This document shows, in pieces, positions 11,405 through 22,272 of a DNA stretch of 64,000 nucleotides (the first letter of the stretch is position 1; every line of letters begins with the position of its first letter). A program made the position numbers and the translations under genes. Source of the DNA: Apoda limacodes (taxonomy: Eukaryota; Arthropoda; Insecta; Lepidoptera; Limacodidae); NCBI GenBank assembly GCA_946406115.1, contig OX291551.1, positions 4,898,001-4,962,000 of the forward strand. Direction: 5' to 3'. The notes beneath the pieces were generated by a model. The model was not told the origin of the DNA and searched no databases. It was given only the letters and a program-made list of their open reading frames with translations.

Positions 11405-11790
11405 GAAGTTTGATAAAAAAATCAAACAATATTTATTCAAATAGGTTTCTGAGAACACTTTTGAATCGTTAATAGAATGTTGATTTCTGCCAAAAAGATC
11501 TGGCAAGAAGGTCTATTTAATATCTTGTAATTGTATAATCAGCTAACAAGTATACATTATGTATTGAAAAATAAGTTATATTAATAAATTAGTAAGCTAC
11601 TAAAAACAAAGTCAAACACATGTCAATTTTTTTTTTGGTTTTTATGTAGCATAGGGGGCGCACCATGTGAAGCGTCAAATATTGTCAATTGTGTAAAGGA
11701 ATTTAGATATTTAAGAGTACTCCGATATTCTATAGTACTAGTGGCATTAGCGCCATCATAAGTTTATTCTTGCACCATTTTATGTATACA
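11405..11790 (+). repeat. Interspersed repeat R, copy 1 (uninterrupted)
   Basis: It contains TTTATTCAAATAGGTTTCTGAG, TTTTGAATCGTTAATA, TTCTGCCAAAAAGATCTGGC, AAGCTACTAAAAACAAAGT and TAGTGGCATTAGCGCCATCA. The same blocks in the same order flank the LTR element at 15845-16057 and 35648-35930, so this copy serves as an internal reference for the site before insertion. Confidence 0.75.
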
Positions 11791-12557
11791 TATACATACA
11801 TACACTTAATACTATCCATACTGTCCATAAATATAATACATATTATAAATGTGAAAGTAACTATGTCTTTTACCTCTTCACGCTCAAACCGTTGTATCGA
11901 TCAAGAGGAAATTTGGCATGGAGATAGTTTGAGTTCCGGGGAAGGACATAGGGTACTTGAAAACGTGAAGTATTTGGCGGGTTTTTTTACTACTAAAGGT
12001 AGGGAACTAATTGTCACAATATGGCTAGTAGTGCTAATATGTTTCATGTAATACACGAAACCTTTCAAATCCTCTTTTCAATTCTTTAAATTCCTGGGAT
12101 CCTGGGATCCTGGGATCCTGGGATCTTGCATATATTATTTAATATGCGTTAAGTTAATCACTTAGATTTAGAGGAACTTGTATAAGTTATTGTATTAGTA
12201 GAAATGTAACAAAAAACGACTTTTACTCTCTTGCAAAGTAGTCATTTTTACGAGTGCATGTTAATAATTTTTTTATTATTTTTCAGACTACGTTCAACCA
12301 ATATGTTTAGTGACCTCAACAAACTATCTTTGTAGCAGAATGGGGAAGGACTTCAACTGGTTTGTTTTATTTACAAATCATATTAGGAATTTCATGTTAT
12401 GACCTTTAGAAGGTCTTTGTTCTCATGGTTAAAAACGTCATTTGGTCTAATAGAGAACACTGTAATTTATTGTTGTGACACCTGACAAGTGCAACAAATG
12501 TTAAAATTTGGGGTAAAGGTATGAAATTGCCGTTCCCTAATGAAAAATTAAAATATC
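11791..12557. other. No gene; 8-bp minisatellite
   Basis: AT-rich sequence with one small tandem repeat, four copies of CTGGGATC at 12094-12125. A 93-codon plus-strand ORF at 11770-12051 has no motif I recognise and overlaps the end of repeat R. Confidence 0.5.
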
Positions 12558-12640
12558 AATATCACGGAGCAAAAAAACGTTGGCACTTTTCAACCATCAT
12601 ACAAGGTAAAGTGCCTACGCTTTTTTGCTCCGTGATATAT
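12558..12640. repeat. Hairpin-forming inverted repeat
   Basis: ATATCACGGAGCAAAAAAACG then TTGGCACTTT on the left pairs with AAAGTGCCTACGC then TTTTTTGCTCCGTGATAT on the right, across a loop of about 20 bp. The arms are about 30 bp with one small mismatch zone. It could be a miniature foldback element. Confidence 0.65.
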
Positions 12641-12694
12641 TGGGGCTTATTTTTTGCTTTCTAGTTCATTGTTTGTAAGCGTGGTTTTTAAATG

Positions 12695-13112
12695 TTTTAG
12701 GGTTCCGTACCTCAAAAGTAAAAAAAAAGGAACTCTATAGGATCACTTTGTTGTCCGTCCGTCCGTCCGTCAGTCTGTCAAGGCCCTTTTTCTCAGGAAC
12801 GCGTTGAGGTAATTTATATTAAATACTCAGGTCTACTGTCCATTGGAGCTGTGAAAATCAAACTTCTAAGCCAACGCAATCAAAAGATACAGCCGTTTAT
12901 GTCGCAAATGTACCTACAGGGTACTTCCCGTGACCTCAGAATCTTGAAATTTCATACGAAGCAACGTTTTAGAACACCGATAAAGGAAAATTGCGAAAAC
13001 CGTAAATTTTTAGTTACATCATATAATTAAAATATTTTTAATAATTGTACATACAGGTTTGTACGGAACCCTCGTTGCGCTAGTCCGACTCGCACTTGGC
13101 CGGTTTTTTTTT
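12695..13112 (+). repeat. Lepidopteran interspersed repeat (GGTTCCGTACC family)
   Basis: It starts TTAGGGTTCCGTACCTCAAAA, has GTCCGTCCGTCCGTCAGTCTG early, and ends GTACGGAACCCTCG, then AGTCCGACTCGCACTTGGCC and a T-run. This is the full-length orientation opposite to the copy at 314-752. Non-coding. Confidence 0.8.
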
Positions 13113-13311
13113 CATATTTTTTATAGTGCCAAATTTACTGGGATTTTAACTATTTTCAAACGATCACTTTGACAGTAAGTTTTTACAAATGACACTTCAA
13201 TAATTATCTAGATTAGGAAACCACTTTTCTGAGTTTCTCGTTGCATCTTAAAACGGTCTAGGGTGATTTTCTCTTTGCAATCTGCGTGGTGCAAGTGTTT
13301 TTGTATTTCAG

Positions 13312-13633
13312 CTACCAAAAGTGCAGCTAAGCAAACAGCGGATTCACTGTTAAACAATACTGAAAAGTGCTTCGCCCAGCTTCGACTTTGTGACCTTCAA
13401 CTTACCGATTAGCAGCTTTGTGCTGGTGTTCAATTCGGCAAAGATGCTTGTCGTGGTGATTCTGAAGGACCTCTATGAGACTAACAAGTTTAAATGTTTG
13501 GAAAGCTATAGGCGTGACCTCTTTCGGTTATGGATGTGGCAGGGATGGGTGGCCAGCTGTATATACTTCAGTTGCCAAGTACTTGGATTGGATAAAATCA
13601 AAAATTGAAGAAACTAACTTATATTTGAAATAA
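13312..13633 (+). pseudogene. Trypsin-like (CLIP-type) serine protease, last exon, broken
   Basis: After an intron-like end (TTTTTGTATTTCAG at 13298-13311) the sequence reads LPKVQLSK in one frame. It then reads QLCAGVQFGKDACRGDSEGP in a second, and GVTSFGYGCGRDGWPAVYTS followed by VAKYLDWIKSKIEE in a third, ending at TAA 13631-13633. This is the C-terminal third of an S1 chymotrypsin-fold protease; the extracellular CLIP proteases of insect melanisation and Toll cascades end this way. The catalytic Ser motif is GDSEGP where the family has GDSGGP. Frame changes and in-frame stops before QLCAG and after GPL prevent expression. The retained acceptor site indicates a segmental rather than retro-copied origin. 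No upstream exon is visible. Confidence 0.8.
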
Positions 13634-14118
13634 GTGACTAAGATAAAGTCATACATATAAATGATTAACTTTACTGCCTTTGTTGTATTGTACAAAATTA
13701 AAATGTTCTACGTAATATTAAATTTTATTTTGGTTGTTTTCTATTATTTATGAACAAGAAAGTCTCTCCGTTGACACAAAAATAGAAACAATTACAGACG
13801 TATTTAGGTAAAATGTAGTTAAACAACAAAATTGTACTAATAGAATAAAAAGATATTGTTCAATTTAAGAAGTTAACTATTATTAGTTTACTAATATAAC
13901 ATTAAACTTAAAAAAATTAAATTAATACATACTATAAAGTAAATAAAACTAATATTCAAATAGTGTTTGCCCTCGTGGTAGGGTGGAAAGAATGCTTGCT
14001 GCGTTTCCTCGCTATTCAGATACTAATTCTCTGAGCGAAGAAAGAGCCAGCTCTCTTGTCACCCGCAGCTGCTACTACTAATTTAGAAGCAAGCCTTTTA
14101 AAAAAAATATTACTGCTG

Positions 14119-14393
14119 GTCCCCAGTGGCTGAGAGTTTCTACCGCAAACGGCCCAAATACATAGCTTGACAATAAACTTTTATATTACGCCATTTTATC
14201 TGCTCTGCATCCTCGGCTCCCGCAGCAATTCTGAAACTCGTTTCACTGAGGCAAGACGTAGCCAAGGTGTCCACGCAAGTGGCGTCCCACACTAGAACAG
14301 ATGGAATATTTATAGTGGCAAGGGCTCTTTTGATTGTGTCATTTAAGGATCTATTAAATTGTACTTGTTTCAAGTTTACAATAAATTTTTGTC
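14119..14393 (-). pseudogene. Remnant of a widespread metazoan mobile-element ORF (WDATCVDTLA motif)
   Basis: The minus strand reads INIPSVLVWDATCVDTLATS, then an Ala/Glu-rich AAGAEDAEQIKW segment. After a frameshift near 14190 it reads YVFGPFAVETLSHWGPA. Both halves match, from memory, the C-terminal region of uncharacterised proteins downstream of reverse transcriptase in many invertebrates (WDVTCVDTLA and VETLGPWGP signatures). The fragment is short and broken, and the parent class of element is not settled. Confidence 0.6.
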
Positions 14394-14412
14394 ATCAAAG
14401 CTGTGTGTGTTG

Positions 14413-14940
14413 TTTAGAGTTCCGTACCCAGAGGGTGCCAACGGAGCCCTATTACTAAGCCTACGCTGCGCTGTCTGTCTGTCCGTCTGTCTGTCCGACC
14501 ATAAGAAGGTCTCTGTGTTTTAGACCGAAACAGGTAGAAGTCTGAATCTTTCACAAAATATGTGATATAACAAAAAATGAATAATTAAAAAGTTAACATT
14601 TAAGGGGTTTGTATACAAGAAACACGTTTTCGTTGTTTTTGCTTTATCGTAAAAACAGAAAGACATACAAACTTTATACTTTCGGTGAAAAATATTGTAA
14701 ACTGTATAGCAACAAATAATAATAACTAGCCAAGTTACCGGTACAGCACTATCTAGCTTGTCATTAAGGAAAACAGTAACACATTTGTGTGTTGGAAACG
14801 ATATTCAAAGTTAAGCAAGGTCGGGATTGGTCAGTACTTGGATGCGTGACCGCTTAGTGACACACTTTTTTTGGTTTGTGTTTGTAAGTTACGTAAATAG
14901 TGGTCGGTACGGAACCCTCGGTGCGCGCGTCTAACTCATA
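14413..14940 (+). repeat. GGTTCCGTACC-family repeat with a nested 5S-derived SINE
   Basis: The left end is GAGTTCCGTACCCAGAGGG with CTGTCTGTCCGTCTGTCTGT; the right end is CGGTACGGAACCCTCGGTGC and GCGTCTAACTC. The body is interrupted at about 14793-14866 by 5S-like sequence, which is listed separately. The outer repeat must therefore be older than the SINE. Confidence 0.75.
14793..14866 (+). mobile_element. 5S rRNA-derived SINE head
   Basis: GGAAACGATATTCAAAGTTA, AGCAAGGTCGGGATTGG and TCAGTACTTGGATGCGTGAC then CGC follow the 3' two thirds of animal 5S rRNA (AGTTAAGCAACGTCGGGC and TTGGATGGGTGACCGC), including the internal Pol III control region. The sequence is truncated and diverged, so it is a SINE-type copy rather than a working 5S gene. 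Confidence 0.75.
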
Positions 14941-15844
14941 GTTACATATCTATCGATAAGAATAAATAAATTGATATATCTTTTATATAATAAGGATAAA
15001 ATATGAATGTCTTATCCTAACTTACTTTTTTTTCTCTGTGTATTTATTTGCAACAAAGTGTTTTTTCATTCATTCATTCATACTTCTAAAAGTTCGTCAG
15101 GAACTTTAGATTTTTTTTGTTAGTTTTTGTATTGTCAATTTGTATTGACTTTTTTTGAAGAATTTTTGAAGCTATAATTTTCCTTAAAAAATGTATTTAG
15201 CCCTTATGTTCAATATTGCCTGCGATGATCGCTTGCCATCAGGCTTAATAAGAGGGCAAAATAAGCAATAAAATTTTGTAGATAGCACCAGAAATAGTTA
15301 AAAGCCAATAATTTTTAATAGCCCACGCGGGCGAAGACGTGGGAATAAGCTAGTATATATGTTTCAAGTAATGGTTAAGGATCAAAACCTTTTTTCTTTG
15401 TCTTTTTTTGATAATCTTCACAACAATGCAAGGTTTTGAGAAATATGTATATTAGTGAAGACAACAGTTTTGACGGTAAAGTTAGATTATAGAAAGTCAT
15501 TATCCCAAACTTTCTTCCCTTAGCCTCTTACTGACTTATCACAAGAGAAAATCAAGAAGTTGACAGTAATCTTTGGGGAAGCAAAGTGTCCAGTGTAGTT
15601 CAACTTCACCAGCTTCTGCCTAATTAGGATCCTGGGCAAACAAACCACAGAAGTAAACGTATTTTTTACTGGGAATGTCTTCAACAATTTGAATAATAAA
15701 TTTTCTCGTTATATTGAAAAAAAAAACAAAACTAAATAAATAAATATCGAATTCCACAAAACTAAATACTACGAAAAAAAAATGCGTTCACAGTTTAAAA
15801 CTTGGTCACCTTTAAATAATTGTATCAACTTTTTCGATATTTTT
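14941..15844. other. No gene; short repeat scraps
   Basis: AT-rich. It includes a (CATT)n run near 15066, a CGATGATCGCTTGCCATCAGG scrap of a common lepidopteran repeat near 15221, and a reversed piece of the CTAGC/CCCGCG repeat at 15318-15352. Confidence 0.45.
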
Positions 15845-16057
15845 TGGGTTCAAATCAAATCAAATCAAACCAAACTTTATTCAAATAGGTTTCTAAGAAT
15901 TCTTTTGAATCGTCAATACAATGTATACAATGTTAATTTCTGCCAAAAAGAGCTAGTAGGAAGTTCTATTTAAAGTAATAATACAATACTTTTATAAATT
16001 AGCTAAAGAGTATACAATATGTATCGAAACACTTATCAGGTAGGAAAAAAAGGAGGT
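15845..16057 (+). repeat. Repeat R, copy 2, left half (split by the LTR element)
   Basis: It starts with a (TCAAA)n run, then ACTTTATTCAAATAGGTTTC and TTCTGCCAAAAAGAGCTAG, matching 11405-11560. It is interrupted at 16058 and resumes at 35648 after the LTR element. The last four bases (AGGT, 16054-16057) are the target-site duplication. Confidence 0.8.
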
Positions 16058-16390
16058 TGTAGTGTACTCCAGTCTACCCTAGAACAAAATTATGTCTAAC
16101 TACCTATATAGCGTACCATTATGTGGGATTTAATTGAATACCTAATGTATTCATAGAGAAGTAGCTATAGGTCTAATTATCTGTTGGATATACAAAAATA
16201 AGATAGTCAAACATTATAAATAGATAAACATAAATTAAGGTTCGAAATAATTGCGCGGTAAAAGATAAGACAGCGCTGCATTAGATATATGTCTTTCGTA
16301 GATTTTGTTTCGATTAATGGTAAAGTAGTTTAAAACAGTACAGCGGTGTTAAAATAATAATAAAACTTTGTACTCGAATCGTACGATCGT

Positions 16391-16418
16391 CACGTGACCA
16401 TGTCATGCGATGACGTCA
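16391..16418 (+). promoter_or_regulatory. E-box and CRE cluster in the 5' LTR
   Basis: CACGTG at 16391-16396 and a perfect CRE, TGACGTCA, at 16411-16418 lie 20 bp apart. A GC-rich segment (16520-16680) and polyadenylation-like AATAAA motifs follow. LTR promoters often carry such bHLH and bZIP factor sites. The transcription start is not determinable. An identical cluster is in the 3' LTR at 31426-31453. Confidence 0.4.
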
Positions 16419-19341
16419 CAAAACCTTTTTGAAGACGAAATAAAAAATACAGGAAATAGGGATATCTCCTAATTAGTGCGTGTAAGAGATAAAAAAAGAA
16501 AGAAATCGTTCGCTCGCTTGATTTTGGCGCCGCGGCGCTGGAGACTGTCGTGACAGAGTCCTCTCTCTCCCATTCGAAATTCAAAATTCGTGAGTGACGC
16601 GCGCGGTTTTGCATAATGGTCGTTTCCCGCCTTTTTGAGTCGAGTAATACGGAAAGCGTCCCACCTCCCGCATTCTTAAATAGAGTTTTGACAAATATCG
16701 GTTAAAGACTGTGCTTCCCGCGTTTTTCTTAATAAATAGTGTTTGCAATTACAAAGTGCAAATGTGAATAAATAATAAAACTTTAAGTGGTTATTTACAT
16801 TGAATTAACATCGAACCGTGTTCGGGCTTGGCGTTGTCGGCGTCTTCCCGCCCATCGATAATTTTTCTGAGTGAGTAGATTAGTTTTATTTCTCAGAGGA
16901 AATAATTAAAGCATTAAAATTCCTTCTGAGTACAGCTATTTATCTAGAAATTCATTTGAAGAGTTTCTATATGAATTGTTGTTGGGTAGGTAAACTATTA
17001 ATTATAACCATTGTTTTACTTTTCTTGTGTGATCCCAAAATATGTTTCGTATGTGAAAATTGTAAATTAATACCTAGAGATGAGAGACAGGTTATGTGCT
17101 GATGGTTTAGGTACACAAATCACATACTGATGTTGTGGCAAACCGTACATAGGAAATCTAGAGTTTCACTATCTCATTTTAAGAATTTTATTGAATTATA
17201 AGATTTAATAGATAACTACTTGAATTACTTAAAAGGTTGATAAAATGTGCATAAAACGATACGAAACGTTGACGATTTTAAAAAACATGGCGCCGGGTTT
17301 AATTATTATTCTCGAATTTTACCTAACCGTGATAATTGTAAATTACCATTTTGTACGATTTACTGGGCACTCAATTTAGTGCTTTACAGATTGAGTAAAG
17401 ATTTTCCTTTATAGAGTTATAACCTACTATACGGTTTTTTATGACAAATATGTATTAGGTTACCGATATTTGAATATTCGGATTTGTGACTGACATATCG
17501 TTTGATATGAAGGAAAATCAGGTCCGGAGGGCTATATCCAGGAATCAGTGGTGCATCTGAGGCATGGACAGGTTCTGAACCTGGGCAGACATGTTTCAGA
17601 TTGAGGGAAAGTAAAAGCATTATGTAAAAAACACTTAATACATTACCATAGGGTTGGGGAAGGGAGTAGAAAAAAAATATATTTATGTATTTAATATTTA
17701 ATTTTAGCGTAGGTCTGTTTGAAAAGGCTTCAGGCGGCTTTGTTTGGTCCAGGGTAAGATGCTTGTGTTAGGGGCAGTATCACGTTATTTAGTTTGTAAG
17801 GTCAGGGACCTGGATCAGCAGAGTGAAAAATTTATGGGGACTGATTATTAAATTCAGGGGGGTGAAATGTTTCGGAAAATAAGCCTGAAGAGAATGTAAG
17901 AGTGGAAAGAACATATTTTGGGACATTTTCAGCTAGATTTATTTAGTTAATAAGGGGAGGGAGCTTTAGGCATAGTAGGTATAGGAAAGAGAGTACGGCC
18001 ATAAGATTCCTTATACATGAAGTGTTTTAGTTTAATATGCTTGTTGATTAAAGGATATTTTTGTTTTCCTTCAGGGAAAAAAAATATAAAATAGAATTGA
18101 AATAAAACTAAAAATTCAGAGGGAAAAAAAAAGAGTTTGGTGGACCGACGGTGCCGGGTTCGTCTAATGAACCTTGCAACGCAGGGCCCTAAGTCCATCC
18201 TTAGATGACTTTTGGCCTAATTGGAGAGTCCAGAATTGCCAGTTTATTATTTTATTTTCTTGTCAAGGAATCTTGGCCTAATAGACACCTAATAATCAAT
18301 TAATGTGTAGTCCTTTAGGGCTTGAGAAGGGTTATACACACGGCTCTATCTCATTGTCTCATTCAGTGTGTTAAAAATCGTTTCCACCAGCAAATGAAAG
18401 GACGTTAGTGATGGCAGGTTAAAAAGGGGCCGTTGTCTGTTTAGGTTGGGGGTAGGCATTGTTAGTACACACACACTAATTATACATTAGCTAAAAGGCC
18501 CCTCGACCGCTGTCACTGCTTTTATTTGCAGGTATACATCCCTAGTGAAAAGATAAATCATTTCTGTTGAGAAGAACGCTTTGATAGAGGGTTTAGAATA
18601 GTTGTAGGTCTGTTCCCATATAAGAACACAGAACTAGGTGCAGTGTAAAAAAAAGACAAATAGATTAATTAAAAGGAGAAGAGTGTATGAGTGAGTTTAA
18701 GTGTTTCTTTCGAAAGTAGTTAATGGGACTGTAAGGTCACAACCCTTTGATGATAACGCTTCGTCAACAGACCTAGGGATGTCGCGGTTATAGTAAGATC
18801 TCTCCATTTTTAATATCAGTATTAGAACAGGAATGGGTAGTAAATAAGTAGAGCAGGTCTTCGTGTGACGGCGAGGCTCGGGTGCTAGGGTGTGAGTGGA
18901 GCTGGTTTACTTTTAGGTCTTACTAGCTCAGCTCCACCCTACTCCAAGAAAGTTAAAGAGGTAGTTTAAATTTTATGAGTTCTAATCCGGATCAGAGGAT
19001 ATAAATGATAAAGAAGAAATTTTAATTTTGGTGTGTCTAGTAGGTAGTTGTATGAGATACCTATTCAATACTTACCTATCTAAACTGTTAGCATTAATTG
19101 GTCCGGATTAGTTTTCGTCAAAGTAATGAGTGATAAGTTGTCGGGATACAGATTACTCCTTTCTTTTGGGAAGTTCGTTTTATTAACAAATAAATCACTC
19201 ATTATGGAGACGAATAGAATAAGAATTATATATCCTTAGATTTTTGAATTTACTTCTTTATATTTTACTACGTCTATTTTTAAAATGTAACAATTAAGAT
19301 ATGCCAAACAATGATAATAAAAAAAAAATATACTTTAGTTA

Positions 19342-19488
19342 GCTTTTTTTTTTTGATATAAAAAAAAAGAAGGAAAAGATTTACGGTACCTAACCTTAAG
19401 GAAACAATGACTGAACCGGGGTACGACATAAGTTAAACTTTGACCGAACATATTAAACATGGATTTGGTTAAGGTGACATTAGTTGGT
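19342..19488. other. 147-bp segment present only in the 5' LTR
   Basis: The two LTRs agree up to TTTAGTTA and resume at CTAGGGTCTGTCC; the 3' LTR joins these directly at 34378-34379. The segment begins with a T-run and an A-run and has no repeat structure of its own, so a deletion from the 3' LTR is likelier than an insertion here. Confidence 0.8.
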
Positions 19489-19533
19489 CTAGGGTCTGTC
19501 CAATTCTTCTTTATAGAAAATCCTATTATCATA

Positions 19534-19612
19534 TCGTATTATTATCCAGGTAGGGCCCCCCTTAATAACTGATGAGCCGGGGGGGGACCCCGACCTACCG
19601 GCGAAACGCGAA
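19534..19612 (+). ncRNA. Hammerhead ribozyme-like motif, 5' LTR copy
   Basis: All conserved core blocks are present in order. The triplet GTA (19536-19538) would be the cleavage site. Stem I is TTATTA (19539-19544) with TAATAA (19563-19568), closing an 18-nt loop. The core CTGATGA is at 19569-19575. Stem II is GCCGG (19576-19580) with CCGGC (19598-19602), followed by GAAA (19603-19606) and C. Stem III is weak: ACG (19606-19608) pairs with CGT (19535-19537), then an internal loop and a few more possible pairs. This is a type III topology, as in plant retrozyme LTRs. Loop I contains GGTAGG and the stem II loop contains CCTA next to CC, so the loops can pair. Self-cleavage is inferred, not shown. 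Confidence 0.62.
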
Positions 19613-20111
19613 GGTTCTAATCACTCAAAATGCCTATTGTTGATCTGACTAAAGTGTTAGATTTTTGAGTGAGCAATGGTTTCATTATTGACTGAATAGT
19701 AGGAAAGTACCTACTAAGACGGGTTACCTACCCATGTAAATTGGCGTTCTGTCGTCATAATTATCTTAATTGACTGTGACAAATTATTAAAAGAAACTCT
19801 ATTTAATCTTTACGTTATTCGCAATTTGTTCCATAATTATTTATATTATCTTAATATCTCAAGTTCGTAAGAGAAAGGTTGCACATGATGTCTTCTTTAT
19901 AAGTTCTTGTACCTACACAAAGAACGGAATTATTCACTGTTATCTGAATATGTCTAAATACTGAAAATTCCACGTTTACTAAGAGATTTTGGTTTGTAAG
20001 AAGAACTACCATGAAGACTAAATAGTATCTTGTGTAAAATATCTTATTATAGGGCCGTATGGTTGTTTACCACCTTTACAGCAAACAAAGTTAAATTCAA
20101 TCGATCATTTA

Positions 20112-20283
20112 TCGACCAATTGGTGTAGTGGTTATAACGTTTGATAAGCATACGAAGGGCCGCGGTTCGATCCCGACACTACAGACATTTGCTTTTTGTT
20201 TATTGTCGCGAACTGTAAAGGAAATCTTAATTTCTTATGTTCGTTTTACTGGCATATTGTAAGGTTAAATAAATAAATAAAGT
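20112..20283 (+). mobile_element. tRNA-Val-like segment with (AAAT)n tail, SINE-like, in the 5' LTR
   Basis: TGGTGTAGTGGTTATAACG (20121-20139) fits a Pol III A box and GGTTCGATCCC (20164-20174) a B box, 43 bp apart, with GAAGGGCCGC between as in tRNA-Val. The anticodon loop lacks the usual T33 and the acceptor stem does not close, so it is tRNA-derived rather than a tRNA gene. A TAAATAAATAAATAAA tail follows at about 20268-20281. The 3' LTR carries the same segment at 35002-35173, so it was part of the element before the latest insertion. Confidence 0.6.
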
Positions 20284-20750
20284 AATAGAAACTAAATTAT
20301 GAAAGGCTTACTCTTTGACAGGATTTAAATAGCTATTAATTGAAAGTAAATAAGGGTAGTTATGAGGAAGGTTATTGTGTTAGAAATCTACTTATTCAAG
20401 GTCAGTGTGACGATAATTTAAATCATTATCAGGACGTATTATAATAGCTATCTTAGTTTGGTACATCACTCGTGTGCGACAAGTTAGTTGAGATAAATGG
20501 TTAGGGCTTAGATAGTTATATTATGTAGAATTTAATCTTAAAATCAAAGTTCACTCGCCATGCTAGTGACTGACTAAACTCATACCTTCTTAGAATCAGG
20601 GTTACTTAGGTGCACAATGTAGCGGTCCTTATCACGCCATTAGACGATCATTGCCAAATTAAAATTCTATTAATAGTTTTCCGCGGTGGTAGCGTTAAGT
20701 AGGTAGGTGTAGGCAAACACGAAATTTTATGGGGGGGGGGGGATTCTACA

Positions 20751-22272
20751 TTATGTGTTGCCGTTACCAGGATAGGTTATAGGACTAAAATAGGCTTGTA
20801 AAAGCCTACATTTTGTTGTTGTGAAATGGATGGAAGGTCATTTAAATGAGTTTGGCCGGTTATTGGCAGGGAAGTGTTTGAAATTAAGAAAACAAAGATT
20901 TGATAAAAACTAATACGAAATAATTTATTTTTTAAGTAGACATTTTAGTGACTTTAATAACAATAATACTGTACAGGTTGAATGAGTTGGGCAGGCGTTC
21001 TTAAGGTTTTATGAACAGCGACCCTTAGGTTGGAAAGTACTGAGGTGAGGACATCGTTCGGCTAAAATTTGTTACGAGAAATAGTTACATTTAGGACATT
21101 GGATTCTAAGTAGTATGTATTGATTTTAGGAAGTTATGTGTGTGTGTGTGTGTGTTCGTAAGTCATGTGATATCAGTTAAAGGGTAAATAGAGGTTAAAG
21201 ACTAACTAAGAAACTATTCTTTTACTTATTTTACGTATACATGGTTATGTGGTGTGTACAAATGTTTCCCTAAGTAAATAATACAAAGATAATTATAGAA
21301 TTTTATTTAACGTTATCAGGTGAATTAATACCATACAGGTACATTTACAGTTAGAGGGGGGTTTTAGAATGTAAATTTTTGTAAAGTCTTCACTTTAAGG
21401 GGGAAAGGGTGGTTATTGTTTTACGAAACTTTACTTGTCGTTATTGAAAGAATTTTGAGAATTTATAGAAATTCTGCAAGTAATAAATAGTTTTTTTTAT
21501 TTTAGTTTTTCTTTGATTTAATTTTGACCTTTTTTTATATAAAACTTATATATACAATACTTTGACAATGTGTTTATGGTTTAGAAATATTCTGGGAAAG
21601 GGGGAATCTATGTTAAAATAGTATGAAATTTGTACGGTCAGAGTCCTATGCAAATGACACACAAAGTTACACTTTTATTAATATATTTTCATAGGCAATA
21701 ATAATCTAAAATGATAGGGTATGTTAGTGGGCAATTAGGGCTACTTAGAGCCGATGAATAACATGATTTTTTTTTTTGTTAAGAAGGTGAACAGAGAAAA
21801 ATTTAATAAAATTGAAAACAGTTTTAATAGTCTCATCTGAATTTAAAATATACATTTACTGTTGCCGAGTGGATGAAACTTCGAGGAAAAAAAAAAAGAG
21901 GAGAACCCAGTTGGGTTATAGGTTATGAATAACTAGGCATTTCAGTCGACTTCGTTCTTAAATCTACTGTATAGGTATAGGTAACAAACTAAATTTGATT
22001 ATTAATAAGAATTTGGAATTTATTCTTAGAATTGGATTTTCCGTAGAGATCCAATTTCGAACCAAATGAGTATATCTTGGAAACCAATGACTGATACTTT
22101 AAGAGGATTAATCATCGTAAATTGGAGGGGGAAATTTTATTTATTTTATCGGGTCTTATTTTTTTAAAATAACCAATGGGTTTTGAACTTACTTAAAAGT
22201 AATGTTAAGATTTTTTGTCCTATGTACCAGTTCAAGGATTTTTACTGTTTTGGTGTTTCTATGTTACAAATA
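20751..22272. other. Element interior, left part: no coding sequence seen
   Basis: AT-rich, with stops in all frames. No primer-binding site beginning TGG was found in the first 20 bp (TTATGTGTTGCCGTTACCAGG). A (TG)n run lies at 21138-21155. Confidence 0.6.

Larger units (their letters stand above)
16058..20750 (+). repeat. 5' LTR (4,693 bp)
   Basis: Compared with the 3' LTR I noticed only three substitutions (near 17150, 19808 and 19950), a 2-bp indel near 16488, a 147-bp segment at 19342-19488 absent from the other LTR, and a terminal G-run of 12 instead of 19. In order it contains a promoter-like cluster (16391-16418), a GC-rich stretch, AATAAA motifs near 16730 and 16769, a GTGAGT donor-like site at 16871, the hammerhead-like motif (19536-19607) and a tRNA-like segment (20112-20190). 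No ORF longer than 83 codons occurs in it. Confidence 0.92.

Noticed and set aside
14793..14866. Functional 5S rRNA gene
   Set aside because: Truncated at the 5' side and diverged; it fits a 5S-derived SINE nested in a repeat.
20112..20190. Functional tRNA-Val gene
   Set aside because: The anticodon loop lacks T33 and the acceptor stem does not close; only A and B boxes are preserved.
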